Source: Robiginitomaculum sp.
Lineage (GTDB): Bacteria > Pseudomonadota > Alphaproteobacteria > Caulobacterales > Maricaulaceae
DNA: 64,000 nt
Direction of reading: 5' to 3'
NCBI GenBank assembly: GCA_030949705.1
Contig: JAUZSF010000003.1
Location: 1-64,000 of the forward strand
The notes below the pieces were generated by a model. That model worked only from the letters and a program-made list of their open reading frames with translations, made no database searches and had not been told where the DNA came from. This document shows, piece by piece, positions 26,980-35,530 of the stretch; the first letter of the stretch is position 1; each line of letters opens with the position of its first letter. The position numbers and the translations under genes were made by a program.

Positions 26980-28398
26980 ATGTTGCACTCAATTATTTCG
27001 GCGTTAAACGCGGTAGACAGTTTTATTTGGGGGCCGCCGCTGGTCATCCTGCTTTTTGGAACCGGACTCTATCTGACCATTGGTTTGCGTTTTATGCCAA
27101 TTCGTCGATTGCCTTATGCGATTTCCCTTCTGTTTTCCGGTAAAAAGGCTTCGGGAGAAGGCAGTGAGGGCGAAATTTCCCCTATTGCGGCGCTCTTTAC
27201 GGCGCTGTCGGCCACCATTGGTACCGGCAATATTGCCGGGGTGGCCACGGCCATTACCCTTGGCGGGCCGGGGGCGGTGTTCTGGATGTGGATGACCGCC
27301 GTTGTCGGCATGGCCACCAAATATTCCGAAGCCCTGTTGGCGGTGCGTTTTCGCGAAGTGGATGAACGCGGCCAGCATGTGGGCGGGCCGATGTATTACA
27401 TTAAAAACGGCATGGGCAAGAACTGGGTCTGGCTGGCCTGGGCCTTTGCCATTCTGACTGCCATTGCGGCCCCTGGCACCGGCAATCTGGTACAGGCCAA
27501 TGGGGTTTCGGCCCTGTTTCGGGATAATATGAACATTGCCACCTGGCAGACCGGGCTGGTGATGGCCGTGCTGGTCTTTATGGTGATCATGGGCGGGGTT
27601 AAATCCATCGCCAAAGTAGCCTCCTTTCTGGTGCCGATCATGGCGCTGTTTTATATTGGCGGTGCGCTGATTGTACTGGCCACCAATGCCTCTTTGGTAC
27701 CGGCGGCCTTTATGCAAATCATTCATGATGCCTTTAACCCTTCGGCCGCGGCCGGGGGCTTTATCGGGGCCTCGGTTATGGTGGCCATGAGCCAGGGGGC
27801 CAATCGGGGATCATTCTCCAATGAAGCCGGGCTTGGCTCGGCGGCCATTGCCCATGCGTCGGCCAATACCAATGATCCGGTGCGCCAGGGCACCATCGCC
27901 ATGCTGGGTACATTTATCGATACCCTGGTGGTGTGCACCATGACGGCGCTGGTGATCCTTACTGCGCCCGCCATTTTTGCCCCCGGTGGAGCCGCCGATG
28001 GCACCTTGCCGGTCTGGCAGTCCGGCATCGCGTCCGCTGCGTCCGTGACCGCTAATGCCTTTGGGGCCTCCATTCCCGGGGGACAATGGATTGTTACCAT
28101 CGGGCTGGCGGTATTTGCCTTTACCACCATTTTGGGGTGGGCACTTTACGGCGAACGCTCGATGGAGTTCATGTTTGGCGTCAAGGTCATTCCGTTTTAT
28201 CGGGTGGCCTGGTGCATCGTGGTGTATCTGGGGGCGGTCTATACCAATGATTTGGCCTGGACACTGGCCTCGATCGGTAATGGTATGATGGCGGCACCAA
28301 ACCTGATTGCCCTGTTGGGGCTGTCCGGGGTGATTTTTGCGATGACCCGCAAGGACAAGGAAAAGACCAAGGCCGCCAAGGCCGCGCCAGCAGAATAA
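26980..28398 (+). CDS. Alanine/glycine:cation symporter (AGCS family)
   Basis: A 472-residue membrane protein with about 10-11 hydrophobic helices. The AGCS signature is clear in FTALSATIGTGNIAGVATAI (residues about 70-90), followed by GGPGAVFWMWMTAVVGMATK and later SQGANRGSFSNEAGLGSAAI. It imports alanine or glycine with sodium or protons. It is alone in its transcription unit and converges on the receiver gene. Confidence 0.94.
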   Translation: MLHSIISALNAVDSFIWGPPLVILLFGTGLYLTIGLRFMPIRRLPYAISLLFSGKKASGEGSEGEISPIAALFTALSATIGTGNIAGVATAITLGGPGAVFWMWMTAVVGMATKYSEALLAVRFREVDERGQHVGGPMYYIKNGMGKNWVWLAWAFAILTAIAAPGTGNLVQANGVSALFRDNMNIATWQTGLVMAVLVFMVIMGGVKSIAKVASFLVPIMALFYIGGALIVLATNASLVPAAFMQIIHDAFNPSAAAGGFIGASVMVAMSQGANRGSFSNEAGLGSAAIAHASANTNDPVRQGTIAMLGTFIDTLVVCTMTALVILTAPAIFAPGGAADGTLPVWQSGIASAASVTANAFGASIPGGQWIVTIGLAVFAFTTILGWALYGERSMEFMFGVKVIPFYRVAWCIVVYLGAVYTNDLAWTLASIGNGMMAAPNLIALLGLSGVIFAMTRKDKEKTKAAKAAPAE

Positions 28399-28435
28399 GC
28401 GCTCCGGGGGTATAATGCCTGCCGTATAGGGGGAG

Positions 28436-28990
28436 TTATCCCTCTATCACGGTGGGGCGATTGCCATTGCCGATCTGTTCGCCGCTGTCGCTGATGCCTT
28501 CGGGGGGATCGTTTTTACGACGCCAAGGGCCGCGATAGGCGTTGTCCTGGCGGCGGCGGCGGTCGGGGCCGAAATAGGTCGAAGTGCGGACAAACTGGCG
28601 CGGCTTGTCGATACAGGACACCAGCTTTTTATACAGATCCATCGGTGTTACCGGCTTGACCATGAATTCATTGGCCCCGGCACGAAGAGACTCCATCACC
28701 GTTTTGCGGTCCCCGTGGGCGGTAACCATGATGATCTGGATATAGGGGTTGGGACTGTCATCGGCATTGCGGATCAGCTGTACAAACTCGGTGCCGTCCA
28801 GATCGCCCAAATTCTGATCGACCAGGGCAATATCAATGTGATTATCCTTGATGATTTCAAAGGCGGTGGCCGCATCGCGGGCTTCGCGTATATCGCGCAG
28901 GCCAAAGCCGCGCATGATCTCTCGCAGGATCAGGGCCATATGGGAATTGTCCTCAAGGACCAGAATGGTGACTTTTTCGAGACTGGACAT
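28436..28990 (-). CDS. Receiver-domain response regulator with Arg-rich tail
   Basis: A 184-residue protein. Residues about 5-125 form a CheY-like receiver with the acidic pair (LVLEDNSHM), the phospho-acceptor Asp in IALVDQNLGDLDG, Thr in IIMVTAHGD and Lys in FMVKPVTPMD. No DNA-binding domain follows; the C-terminus has FGPDRRRRQDNAYRGPWRRK, an arginine-rich segment seen in some alphaproteobacterial receivers. It probably acts by protein contact. The start at MSSLEKVTILV is preferred; a longer frame begins at 29026. No kinase is adjacent. Confidence 0.88.
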   Translation of the reverse strand: MSSLEKVTILVLEDNSHMALILREIMRGFGLRDIREARDAATAFEIIKDNHIDIALVDQNLGDLDGTEFVQLIRNADDSPNPYIQIIMVTAHGDRKTVMESLRAGANEFMVKPVTPMDLYKKLVSCIDKPRQFVRTSTYFGPDRRRRQDNAYRGPWRRKNDPPEGISDSGEQIGNGNRPTVIEG

Positions 28991-29093
28991 TACGCGACCA
29001 TACGCTCCTTCTGATCCTTTCGGCATGTTTTCAGAAGAAATCCTAAAGCAATAACCTTAACCGATAGTCACCGTTGCTGAACAATCTAAGGAG

Positions 29094-30314
29094 TTATTTT
29101 CCAGGCCAACGCAGGTGGTGCCTAGGGGCGGAGGCCCGGACAGGGGTAATGTGTGAAACCCGTTCATCCACCATGGGGAGGAGAATTTCGGCATTGGGAT
29201 AAAAAACCTCTGGCATGATTGTGGCCTCGGCCTGGGCATAAGCATGGGCCTCGGCCCGGCTTTCGGCCTGGGTTTTGGCCAGAGGTTCAGTATGGGCCGT
29301 TTGCGGTTCGGCTATGGTTTGGCCTCTTTTCAGGGCCAGCAAGGTCTCCAGAGACAAATAACCATCATGGGGGATGTCTGCGGCCTGTTGATAAGCGCGC
29401 ACCGCCTTTTTGGTCGGCAGGTCCAGCTCGCCACTTGGCCGGTCGTGATAATACCCCAATTGCTGTAATTGTGATTGAAGTCCGGCAATGGCCGCCGGGG
29501 TGGCATTGGTTTTGCACAAGACCGGGATCCAGTCATATTGTGCCGGGGCGATCTCTACCCGATAGGAAATCTGTTGGGTTCTGGGGGCAATGGTGGTGCG
29601 ATATGCGCTGGCCGGGGCGACCAGATTTTGGGTCGTGATCTGGTCATATTGCGCCGCCATGGGGACTTCTTCGACCCCGCCCGGATCGACCAGTATATGG
29701 CGGGTAATGGTGCGGTATAGCGGCGGCACGGTCACCGTATGGGTGCGCGCCGGGCGCACAAGGATGCGTTTGGTTACGGTCTTGGTCTTGGCGGGAATTT
29801 CCACCAGACAATAAACCTCGCCGTGTTGGTTTTTGGTGTCCTTGACGCCGGACCAGTCGGCCAGGGATTTGCCTGGTTTCCAGGCGGTGTGCGCCGGGGC
29901 GACCTGTACCTGTTCCTTAACATGGCGATAAATGGCGCCCTCTACCATCAGGCGTTCATAGGCCGGGCGTACCATCACCCGTTCCTGCACCGCTTTGTAA
30001 ACCGGTTGATGTACTTCATAGCGTTTGGCGGCATCGCGGATCAGAATATCCCGGGTTTGCGAGGCAAAGCGGGCATCATGAACGCCGATGTGCTCTTCGC
30101 CCTGATCCACCAAAACGTCCTTATAGCGGGTTTCATAACGCGCCGGGATCATCACCCGGGCAAAGCATTCGCCGGGGCGGGCATCGGGCAGGGCATCAAA
30201 GGGACCGCCCCCGGGAGCATCCGCCCGGGCCGCCACCGCCAAGATCAGGGATGTGATCAGCACCACGCCCGCGGTGGTGCTGCGGAATAACGCTTTGCCA
30301 CTCACCAATTCCAT
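29094..30314 (-). CDS. Repeat-rich secreted peptidoglycan-binding protein
   Basis: A 406-residue exported protein starting at MELVSGKALF, with signal peptide to about residue 31 (AVAARADAPG); the longer frame to 30425 overlaps the VanZ-like gene and is rejected. Residues about 55-290 contain eight to ten variants of a 20-25-residue unit of the kind Y-x-T-x-x-x-x-V-L-V-x-P (examples: YETRYKDVLVDQG, YKAVQERVMVRPAY, TKTVTKRILVRPARTH, YRTITRHILVDPGG). A peptidoglycan-binding domain (LQSQLQQLGYYHDRPSGELD) follows at about 305-365, then an Ala/Glu-rich linker. It is likely anchored to the cell wall. The repeat family is not one I can name. Confidence 0.8.
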   Translation of the reverse strand: MELVSGKALFRSTTAGVVLITSLILAVAARADAPGGGPFDALPDARPGECFARVMIPARYETRYKDVLVDQGEEHIGVHDARFASQTRDILIRDAAKRYEVHQPVYKAVQERVMVRPAYERLMVEGAIYRHVKEQVQVAPAHTAWKPGKSLADWSGVKDTKNQHGEVYCLVEIPAKTKTVTKRILVRPARTHTVTVPPLYRTITRHILVDPGGVEEVPMAAQYDQITTQNLVAPASAYRTTIAPRTQQISYRVEIAPAQYDWIPVLCKTNATPAAIAGLQSQLQQLGYYHDRPSGELDLPTKKAVRAYQQAADIPHDGYLSLETLLALKRGQTIAEPQTAHTEPLAKTQAESRAEAHAYAQAEATIMPEVFYPNAEILLPMVDERVSHITPVRASAPRHHLRWPGK

Positions 30315-30393
30315 TTTGCCATTCCTGACTTTTCGCACAAAATTGCGCCTTTGTGTCCGGTTTCGACACAGCTCCCCACAAGAGGTGCAAGAA

Positions 30394-30807
30394 CTATGCT
30401 TGAAGCCGGCGGTGCAGCGCTGCACAGGCCATCAGGCCCATAAAGGCTCCTAGTATATCGGCCAGCAGGTCCAGCCAGGAAGCCGTGCGTCCAATCCAGG
30501 GGGTACCCTGGATGATCTCAACGGCACCGCCCACAAGCGTCAAGATTAATAACGCAACCATAACGGGGCGGACCTTGTGTATGGCCCAGCCAAACCCCAT
30601 CAGGGTGCCCAGCGCCAGATAGGCCAGAAAATGTTCGACCTTGTCCGACAATTGTAAATGCGGAATGGAAAACGGGCTGGGCTTTAAGGACAGGGCCAGC
30701 ACCAATATCAGGGTCAGCCAAAAGACCCACCGCACCATTCGCTGGTGGCGGTTCAACCAGGAACTGACCATGGTCAGCCCGGATAAAAATTGACCCTGAA
30801 CCGACAC
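30394..30807 (-). CDS. VanZ-like membrane protein
   Basis: A 137-residue protein with three to four hydrophobic segments and the VanZ-like pattern: LSDKVEHFLAYLALGTLMGF (residues about 53-72), then GGAVEIIQGTPWIGRTASWL and DLLADILGAFMG. VanZ-like proteins are small inner-membrane proteins of mostly unknown role. The start is GTG at 30807, immediately after the TAA of the upstream gene, so it is translationally coupled; an internal ATG at residue 13 is an alternative. Confidence 0.82.
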   Translation of the reverse strand: MSVQGQFLSGLTMVSSWLNRHQRMVRWVFWLTLILVLALSLKPSPFSIPHLQLSDKVEHFLAYLALGTLMGFGWAIHKVRPVMVALLILTLVGGAVEIIQGTPWIGRTASWLDLLADILGAFMGLMACAALHRRLQA

Positions 30808-31371
30808 TTACGAAATAATTCCCGCCCGGCGCGCCCAGCCCGTATAGGTGCTGTTGCGGCGGGCCTTTAAGGCATCATTATCGGGCTGGTCAAACACCGG
30901 CTTGGGGGTAATGCCGGCGCCATCCAGCACCCGGTTCATAAAGTTAAACAGCGCACAGACCAGCACCGCATCATGCAGGGCCTCTTCGGGCCAGCCGGCG
31001 GCAAAAACCGCATCGGCATCGCTTTGCACCATTTTGGATGGGCTCAAGGTCAGCTTGCGCACATAATGCAACAGGGGCTTTAGCTTTTCGTCTATGGGGG
31101 CGCTATCTATATCCTCCACCAGGGCGGTGATGGTTTCTTCGGGAAGGCCAAAGGCCATGGCCATGGTCTTGTGGGCGCCGTAACAAAAGGCACAGGCGTT
31201 CAGGCCAGACACCAAAGCGGCGATAATTTCGCGCTCTGCAATGGATAAGGGGCTGTCTTCATTGCGCAAAACCGCATCATGAAAAGCCATTAACGGGCCC
31301 GTGCCCCGGGGAAAGCGCACGAACAGGTCTTCCAGATAAGCCGGATCCTTCAAGGATGGATAAACACTCAC
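30808..31371 (-). CDS. AhpD-like / carboxymuconolactone decarboxylase family protein
   Basis: A 187-residue protein with the AhpD-type redox motif in LNACAFCYGAHKTMAMAFG (CxxC and the proton-relay His). The family includes alkylhydroperoxidase adaptors and peroxidase-related enzymes. It likely acts in peroxide defence, consistent with msrA directly upstream and co-directional. It overlaps no gene but abuts the VanZ-like start. Confidence 0.88.
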   Translation of the reverse strand: MSVYPSLKDPAYLEDLFVRFPRGTGPLMAFHDAVLRNEDSPLSIAEREIIAALVSGLNACAFCYGAHKTMAMAFGLPEETITALVEDIDSAPIDEKLKPLLHYVRKLTLSPSKMVQSDADAVFAAGWPEEALHDAVLVCALFNFMNRVLDGAGITPKPVFDQPDNDALKARRNSTYTGWARRAGIIS

Positions 31372-31387
31372 GCTTTGCTCCTGCGCA

Positions 31388-31960
31388 TCAAAGGGCGCAC
31401 TGGGCGCCGGTGCCCTTCAGGCCACAATAGCCAGCGGGATTTTTCGCCAGATATTGCTGGTGGTCGTCTTCGGCATAATAAAAGGGGCCGGCATCAACGA
31501 TCTGGGTGGTGATTTGCCCAAAACCCTTGGCGCTCAGTTCGCCCTGAAAGACCTTCATGGTTTCCAGCGCCAGCTGTTTTTGCGCCTCATCATGGGTGAA
31601 AATGACCGAACGATATTGCGATCCTCGGTCATTGCCCTGGCGCATACCCTGGGTGGGGTCATGGTGTTCCCAAAATAGCTGTAACAAGGCCGCATAGCTG
31701 GTAACCTTGGGATCATAAACCACCCGCACGGTTTCCGCATGACCGGTATTGCCGGTGCAGACCGCGCGATAGGTTGGTGCCGGATCATCGCCTCCCGCAT
31801 AGCCGACCATGGTGACCCAGACCCCCGGGGCTTGCCAGAACAGGCGCTCAGCCCCCCAAAAGCACCCCATGGCAAAACTGGCCTCGGCAAAGCCATCTGG
31901 CCAGGGCGGTAACAGGGGCCGGTTGCTGACAAAATGTGTGTGCGGCGCGGCTGGCGTCAT
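31388..31960 (-). CDS. msrA: Peptide methionine sulfoxide reductase A
   Basis: A 190-residue enzyme with the catalytic motif [13 protein letters not shown] and the downstream [12 protein letters not shown] and [11 protein letters not shown] blocks. The C-terminus holds two further cysteines ([16 protein letters not shown]), the resolving pair of this subclass. It reduces methionine-S-sulfoxide in proteins. First of an msrA, ahpD-like, vanZ-like run; the first two genes share an oxidative-stress theme. Confidence 0.95.
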   Translation of the reverse strand: MTPAAPHTHFVSNRPLLPPWPDGFAEASFAMGCFWGAERLFWQAPGVWVTMVGYAGGDDPAPTYRAVCTGNTGHAETVRVVYDPKVTSYAALLQLFWEHHDPTQGMRQGNDRGSQYRSVIFTHDEAQKQLALETMKVFQGELSAKGFGQITTQIVDAGPFYYAEDDHQQYLAKNPAGYCGLKGTGAQCAL

Positions 31961-32209
31961 GATGGCTTCACTTCTCTTGTCTTCTTTTGGGCCCGGTTAT
32001 CGAAATGAGGCTGGGCCGTTGAGGGATAGATGTAGACAGGATTGAGGCAAGAAAAAAGATGGTAACGGCGTCAGGAATAGAAAATATACACCGGATTTAC
32101 CTGTCAGGGGATAAATTTCTACCAATATTTTGCCACGGCAACACAGGTGCATTCGGTGCTGATATGCACCTTGCAGTGCGCCCTTGCTTGGCTATAGTGC
32201 GCGCGCGCA

Positions 32210-32300
32210 GGTGAGGTGGCCGAGTGGTCGAAGGCGCACGCTTGGAAAGCGTGTAGGCGGTGTTCCCGTCTCGTGGGTTCGAATCCCACTCTCACCGCCA
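32210..32300 (+). tRNA. tRNA-Ser (anticodon GGA)
   Basis: A 91-nt class II tRNA with CCA encoded. The acceptor stem is GGTGAGG with its 3' partner CTCACC. The anticodon stem-loop CACGCTTGGAAAGCGTG gives anticodon GGA. A long variable arm (GTGTTCCCGTC region) and the T-loop GGTTCGAATCC follow. The 3' end is the left border of a genomic island: its last six bases start a direct repeat that recurs at 35455. Confidence 0.95.
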
Positions 32301-32369
32301 CAAACTGTTCGCGAACCCGAAATGAGGCCCCGATGCGGGCCTTTTTTCTTTTTGGTTCAAAGGGGTTTA
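32295..32369. repeat. attL-like direct repeat at tRNA-Ser
   Basis: It begins CCGCCACAAACTGTTCGCGA, continues with GAGGCCCCGA and ends TTTTTGGTTCAAAGGGGTTT. The distal copy at 35455-35530 shares CCGCCACAAAC, TTCGCGAAC, GAGGCCCCGA and TTTTCTTTTTGGTTCAAAGG in the same order, with scattered mismatches. Confidence 0.75.
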
Positions 32370-32649
32370 AGGAGGTCATCCGACTTTCGGAGACCGGCCG
32401 CCGCTCCGAAATCAGTCTCTGAACGGCCTGAGTCTCTTTTTACCCGCCCTTCATACCAAGCGAGACGGATTCAAAAGTGGTTGGATTTTCAGTGGCTTGG
32501 CAAAACTGGATTGCGCCGCAGTTGAAGCGTATTCAATTGCTATCGAGGTGAACAGGGACACCCGAAGGCGGCGTGGTTCTTCGAAACGGTGCGAACGGTC
32601 GCGAGAAGTCTTTGATGACAAACAGACTTTCCGCACATAGCCTGGCGGC
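32370..32649. other. Gap between attL and DUF3883 gene
   Basis: About 280 bp with no recognisable gene. It probably contains the promoter of the DUF3883 gene. No operator or structured RNA could be identified. Confidence 0.4.
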
Positions 32650-33471
32650 ATGTCGAACGGGCCCTGGACAGATGAAGAGAACGATCTGATCGTCGCGGAT
32701 TACTTCGCGATGCTGGCCGATGATCTGGCCGGGCGGCCCTACAACAAGGCCGAACATCGCCGTGCGCTCCTGCCGCTTCTGAATGGTCGTTCCGAGGGCT
32801 CGGTCGAGTAGAACATCAGTGCGGTGCTGAAGGGGCTGGGTGAGGACTGGGTCCCCGGCTACAAGCCCGCGTTCAATTTCCAGACATCCCTGATCGATGC
32901 GGTGGCGCGATGGCTGGCACTCAATCCTGCCTGGCTGGGGCGACTGCCGAAAACGGCCGCCGGATTGCACGAGACGGAGCCGCTTTGGGTCGGACCGGCG
33001 CCGACGCTTTCGAACCAGCCGCTGCCGCAGGAGCTGGAGCAGATGCTGCACGTCGCCAGAAAGTTCGACGTGGCGGGTCGTGATGAACGCAATCGCGCCC
33101 TCGGCCGTGCCGGAGAGGAACGCGTGCTGGCGCATGAACGGGCAACGCTCAAGGCCGCCGGGCGCGAGGATCTGGCGCGCAAGGTGCGCTGGGTTTCGGA
33201 GGAGGACGGCGACGGCGCGGGCTACGACATCGCCAGCTTCGCGCCGGATGGCCGGTCGCGGCTGATCGAGGTGAAGACGACAAATGGCTGGGAGCGCACG
33301 CCGTTCTTCATCAGCCGGAACGAACTGGCCGTGGCCGAGGAACGGCGCAAGGAATGGTGCCTGTTCCGGCTCTACCGCTTTTCACGCGAGCCCAAGGCCT
33401 TCGAACTGCACCCGCCGCTGGACGCCCATGTCTCGCTGACGCCGACGACGTTCCAGGCGAGCTTTCATTGA
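32650..33471 (+). pseudogene. DUF3883 (PD-(D/E)xK-like) protein with in-frame TAG
   Basis: One frame runs from ATG at 32650 (MSNGPWTDEENDLIVADYFA) to 33471, 273 codons, interrupted only by TAG at 32809-32811 (codon 54). The context GRSEGSVE-stop-NISAVLKGLGEDW suggests loss of nine bases, since I would expect an FKHQ-like stretch between SVE and NISAVLK. The C-terminal DUF3883 domain shows nuclease-like spacing: DGAGYDIASFAPDG with Asp, then LIEVKTTNG with the E-x-K. DUF3883 proteins are frequent in defence and mobile islands. A shorter product could start at the GTG 32824. Whether the stop inactivates the gene is not known. Confidence 0.75.
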
Positions 33472-33482
33472 AGCTCAGCGGT

Positions 33483-34292
33483 TCAAGCGCCCTGATTGAC
33501 GGAGAGATCGAGCAGGTTCCGCACCGCTTTGGCCTTGATGAAGTGAACTAGCCCATTGCCAGATCGATTGATGATCCCAGCGAACTTCAAGACGACTTCG
33601 AGGCCCTGCAGCACTGTCGCGAAGACCGGCCCGCCCGAAAGACCGTTGGGATCGAAGTCCATTGGCGGCAAGAGTCGGCAGAGCCCCAAAGCCGGGTCTG
33701 AGGGCTGCTCCTGCGGCTCGCAGGTCATGGACCGGATCACGGTGCCCACGTGGTTCTCATCAACGACGTTGTATTTCTGGTCAGCGAACGGGCAGCCGTA
33801 TGCCAGATACGCGACCACATCATCTTCATCGTTCAGGAAGTCGTCCGAACCTAGCCCAAAGAAACGCTGATCGAGTTCCTGGTTCGCAGTCGTCTGCGGC
33901 GTGAAATCGAACGCACATAAGTCCTCGGCATCGCTTTCCCGCGGGGAATCAGGAGCACGAAAACGCGTGTATCCCGCCGAGCTGATGAATTTGTTCTTCA
34001 CTGGTACGATGATCCCAACGTCCTGCCCCGAAACGTCGTTCACTTGGTGAGCAGTACAGACGAGGAATTTTCTGCCACGATAGTGCAGACCGATCGCTGA
34101 TCCGATCAACTGGACCTCGTAATCCTCGACGTCGGTGAACAGAACTAGGTTCTGACAAAACGTGTGGAGGCGGGACTGTAGCGCGCTTGCAGGGACGAAA
34201 AGGCCATGCACCTTCACGCTGGACCATACGCTCCGGCCGACGAACGTTTCAAGGTCGGCGCGTCTGCTCAGGAGCATATCCAAATCATTCAT
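33483..34292 (-). CDS. Trypsin-like serine peptidase domain protein
   Basis: A 269-residue protein starting at MNDLDMLLSRRADL; the extra leader to 34322 would need a TTG start. It shows a chymotrypsin-fold catalytic triad in the right order: His in KFLVCTAHQV (about residue 82), Asp in AEDLCAFDF (about 129), and nucleophile Ser in PNGLSGGPVFA (about 219). No signal peptide is visible, so it is likely cytoplasmic. Such stand-alone peptidase domains occur in bacterial conflict and defence systems as effectors. It converges on the DUF3883 gene within the island; functional pairing is inference. Confidence 0.78.
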   Translation of the reverse strand: MNDLDMLLSRRADLETFVGRSVWSSVKVHGLFVPASALQSRLHTFCQNLVLFTDVEDYEVQLIGSAIGLHYRGRKFLVCTAHQVNDVSGQDVGIIVPVKNKFISSAGYTRFRAPDSPRESDAEDLCAFDFTPQTTANQELDQRFFGLGSDDFLNDEDDVVAYLAYGCPFADQKYNVVDENHVGTVIRSMTCEPQEQPSDPALGLCRLLPPMDFDPNGLSGGPVFATVLQGLEVVLKFAGIINRSGNGLVHFIKAKAVRNLLDLSVNQGA

Positions 34293-34465
34293 CAGCAAAA
34301 GTCCCGCCAGCAACAGACCCAAAACTTTGTATGATACTGAAATGTTGCGCGCAGGCGGTCAATAACCGCTCTGTGGCAGCATGGCAGCAATGGGTTCGAG
34401 GCCGTCAATGGCCTCCAGGGTTGTCGCCCAGTATTCAACGTTTTTTTTCGACTACAGACACCATC

Positions 34466-34566
34466 ATGCCCACCCCTCGCGAAACCATCCTCACCGCGCT
34501 GCACGCGCGGTTTTCGACGCTGTCCCCGTCGTCCTTCACTACACCACGGCCGATCCGCTGGTCTGA
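34466..34566 (+). pseudogene. Phage-type small protein, 5' remnant
   Basis: MPTPRETILTALHARFSTLS resembles the N-terminus of small proteins encoded in tail modules of prophages and gene-transfer-agent-like elements. Only about 30 codons remain before a stop; the expected continuation is absent. Identification is from memory of the N-terminal pattern and is tentative. Confidence 0.45.
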
Positions 34567-34590
34567 CCGCAATAATCGAAGGAGAACACC

Positions 34591-34722
34591 ATGGCACGCG
34601 CCCAAGGGGCGCGGTCGCAGCTGGCGGCCGCGTTCGAAACCACCTATGGCACCGCGCTCAGCCGAATACGCGCCTTGCTTGCTCCCCCCCAAACTTCTCC
34701 TGCCAGAAAACTCAGATCATAG
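34591..34722 (+). pseudogene. Phage tail tube-like protein, 5' remnant
   Basis: After a good ribosome-binding site (GAAGGAGAACACC) the frame reads MARAQGARSQLAAAFETTYG, the N-terminus typical of a phage tail protein, then diverges after TALSR and stops. The break joins the end of the minus-strand HTH gene. With the 34466 remnant it indicates a lost prophage tail module of which only gene starts remain. Confidence 0.55.
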
Positions 34723-35042
34723 AGACTGACGGCTGATGCCTCGCGTCCACAGGTCAGCCGCTTCAGAACCTCGGGCGCCAGATAGGCCAGCCGCAGTTGG
34801 CGGCTGACATGGCGCTCCGCGAGCCCTACGGCCTCGGCCAGCTCCTGGATCGTAGCGAATTCGCCTGCTTCCATGCGCCGACGCCAGCTCCATGCCCGGC
34901 CGATGGCACGCAGAATGTGCGGGTCCTGCGTCCGGTCCGCGCTCGGGCTGTAATCGGCTGGAGGCTGGATTTTTGGCCGACCGTTCTTCTTGCGAACCTT
35001 CAACGGGATCAGCACCCGGATCGTGTCGTTGGGATCGGTCAT
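34644..35042 (-). pseudogene. Recombinase-associated HTH protein, C-terminally altered
   Basis: The first 105-110 residues (IRVLIPLKVRKKNGRPKIQP; RAIGRAWSWRRRMEAGEFAT; EAVGLAERHVSRQLRLAYLA) match a helix-turn-helix protein commonly found beside serine recombinases in alphaproteobacterial islands. After SLYDLSFLAGEVWGG the sequence leaves the family and runs into the tail-protein remnant, so the C-terminus is lost. The recombinase itself is missing. Confidence 0.65.
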
Positions 35043-35082
35043 TCAGCAGCCTCCAGATTGTGCGGCGCGACCATCTCGCGGA

Positions 35083-35440
35083 TCACGCTCGAAATGCCCT
35101 CGCGTCAGATATCATGCTTTCCATATGCGCACGAACGAATGTGGTCCACGGCAGGGCTGGTTTCTTTTTGCGCCTTTCGGGGCTCGGGTGGATGCCCGCC
35201 TCGTTCAGGATTCGCTTGACGGAATTAGCGCCGGCATAAAGCCCGAGCTTTTTCAGCTCCCCCGCGATCCTCTTGTAGCCCCAGAGGAGATTTTCAGAAC
35301 CGATGCGAATGACAACATCGCGCAGTTCCTGCGTCAGGCGTGGCCGCCCCACCGCTTGGAAGGGGCGCCCACCGCGCATCTGGGCGAGCCAGCGTTTGTA
35401 GGTCGCTGGTTTGCCTCTGACACGAGAGAGAGTTGGCTGC
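35083..35440 (-). pseudogene. Truncated integrase-core (rve) transposase
   Basis: The N-terminal half of a transposase: YKRWLAQMRGGRPFQAVGRP, RLTQELRDVVIRIGSENLLW and KRIAGELKKLGLYAGANSVK form the HTH_21-like region, then WTTFVRAHMESM stops where the DDE catalytic core (expected WAADFF-like) should begin. No terminal repeat was found. It is a deletion remnant at the right end of the island. Confidence 0.65.
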
Positions 35441-35454
35441 CTGAGTCATCTGCT

Positions 35455-35530
35455 CCGCCACAAACCATTCGCGAACACCAGACGAGGCCCCGACACGGTG
35501 GTGATTTTCTTTTTGGTTCAAAGGGGTTTA
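35455..35530. repeat. attR-like direct repeat
   Basis: The distal copy of the repeat beginning in the tRNA-Ser 3' end; see 32295-32369. It starts CCGCCACAAACCATTCGCGA and ends TTTTTGGTTCAAAGGGGTTT. The serine tRNA itself is not duplicated beyond its last bases. Confidence 0.72.

Larger units (their letters stand above)
32295..35530. mobile_element. Small tRNA-Ser-associated genomic island, degraded
   Basis: The segment is bounded by direct repeats at 32295-32369 and 35455-35530, the first starting in the tRNA-Ser 3' end. That is the typical footprint of integrase-mediated insertion at a tRNA. Content differs from the flanks: a DUF3883 nuclease-like gene, a trypsin-like peptidase, 5' ends of phage tail-type genes, a truncated recombinase-associated HTH gene and half a transposase. 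No intact integrase remains. The second repeat does not restore a whole tRNA; it is the distal att copy. Confidence 0.7.

Noticed and set aside
32107..32126. Lux-box-like half site (CCTGTCAGGGG) before the tRNA
   Set aside because: Only one half-site is present; the second half is absent, so no operator is called.
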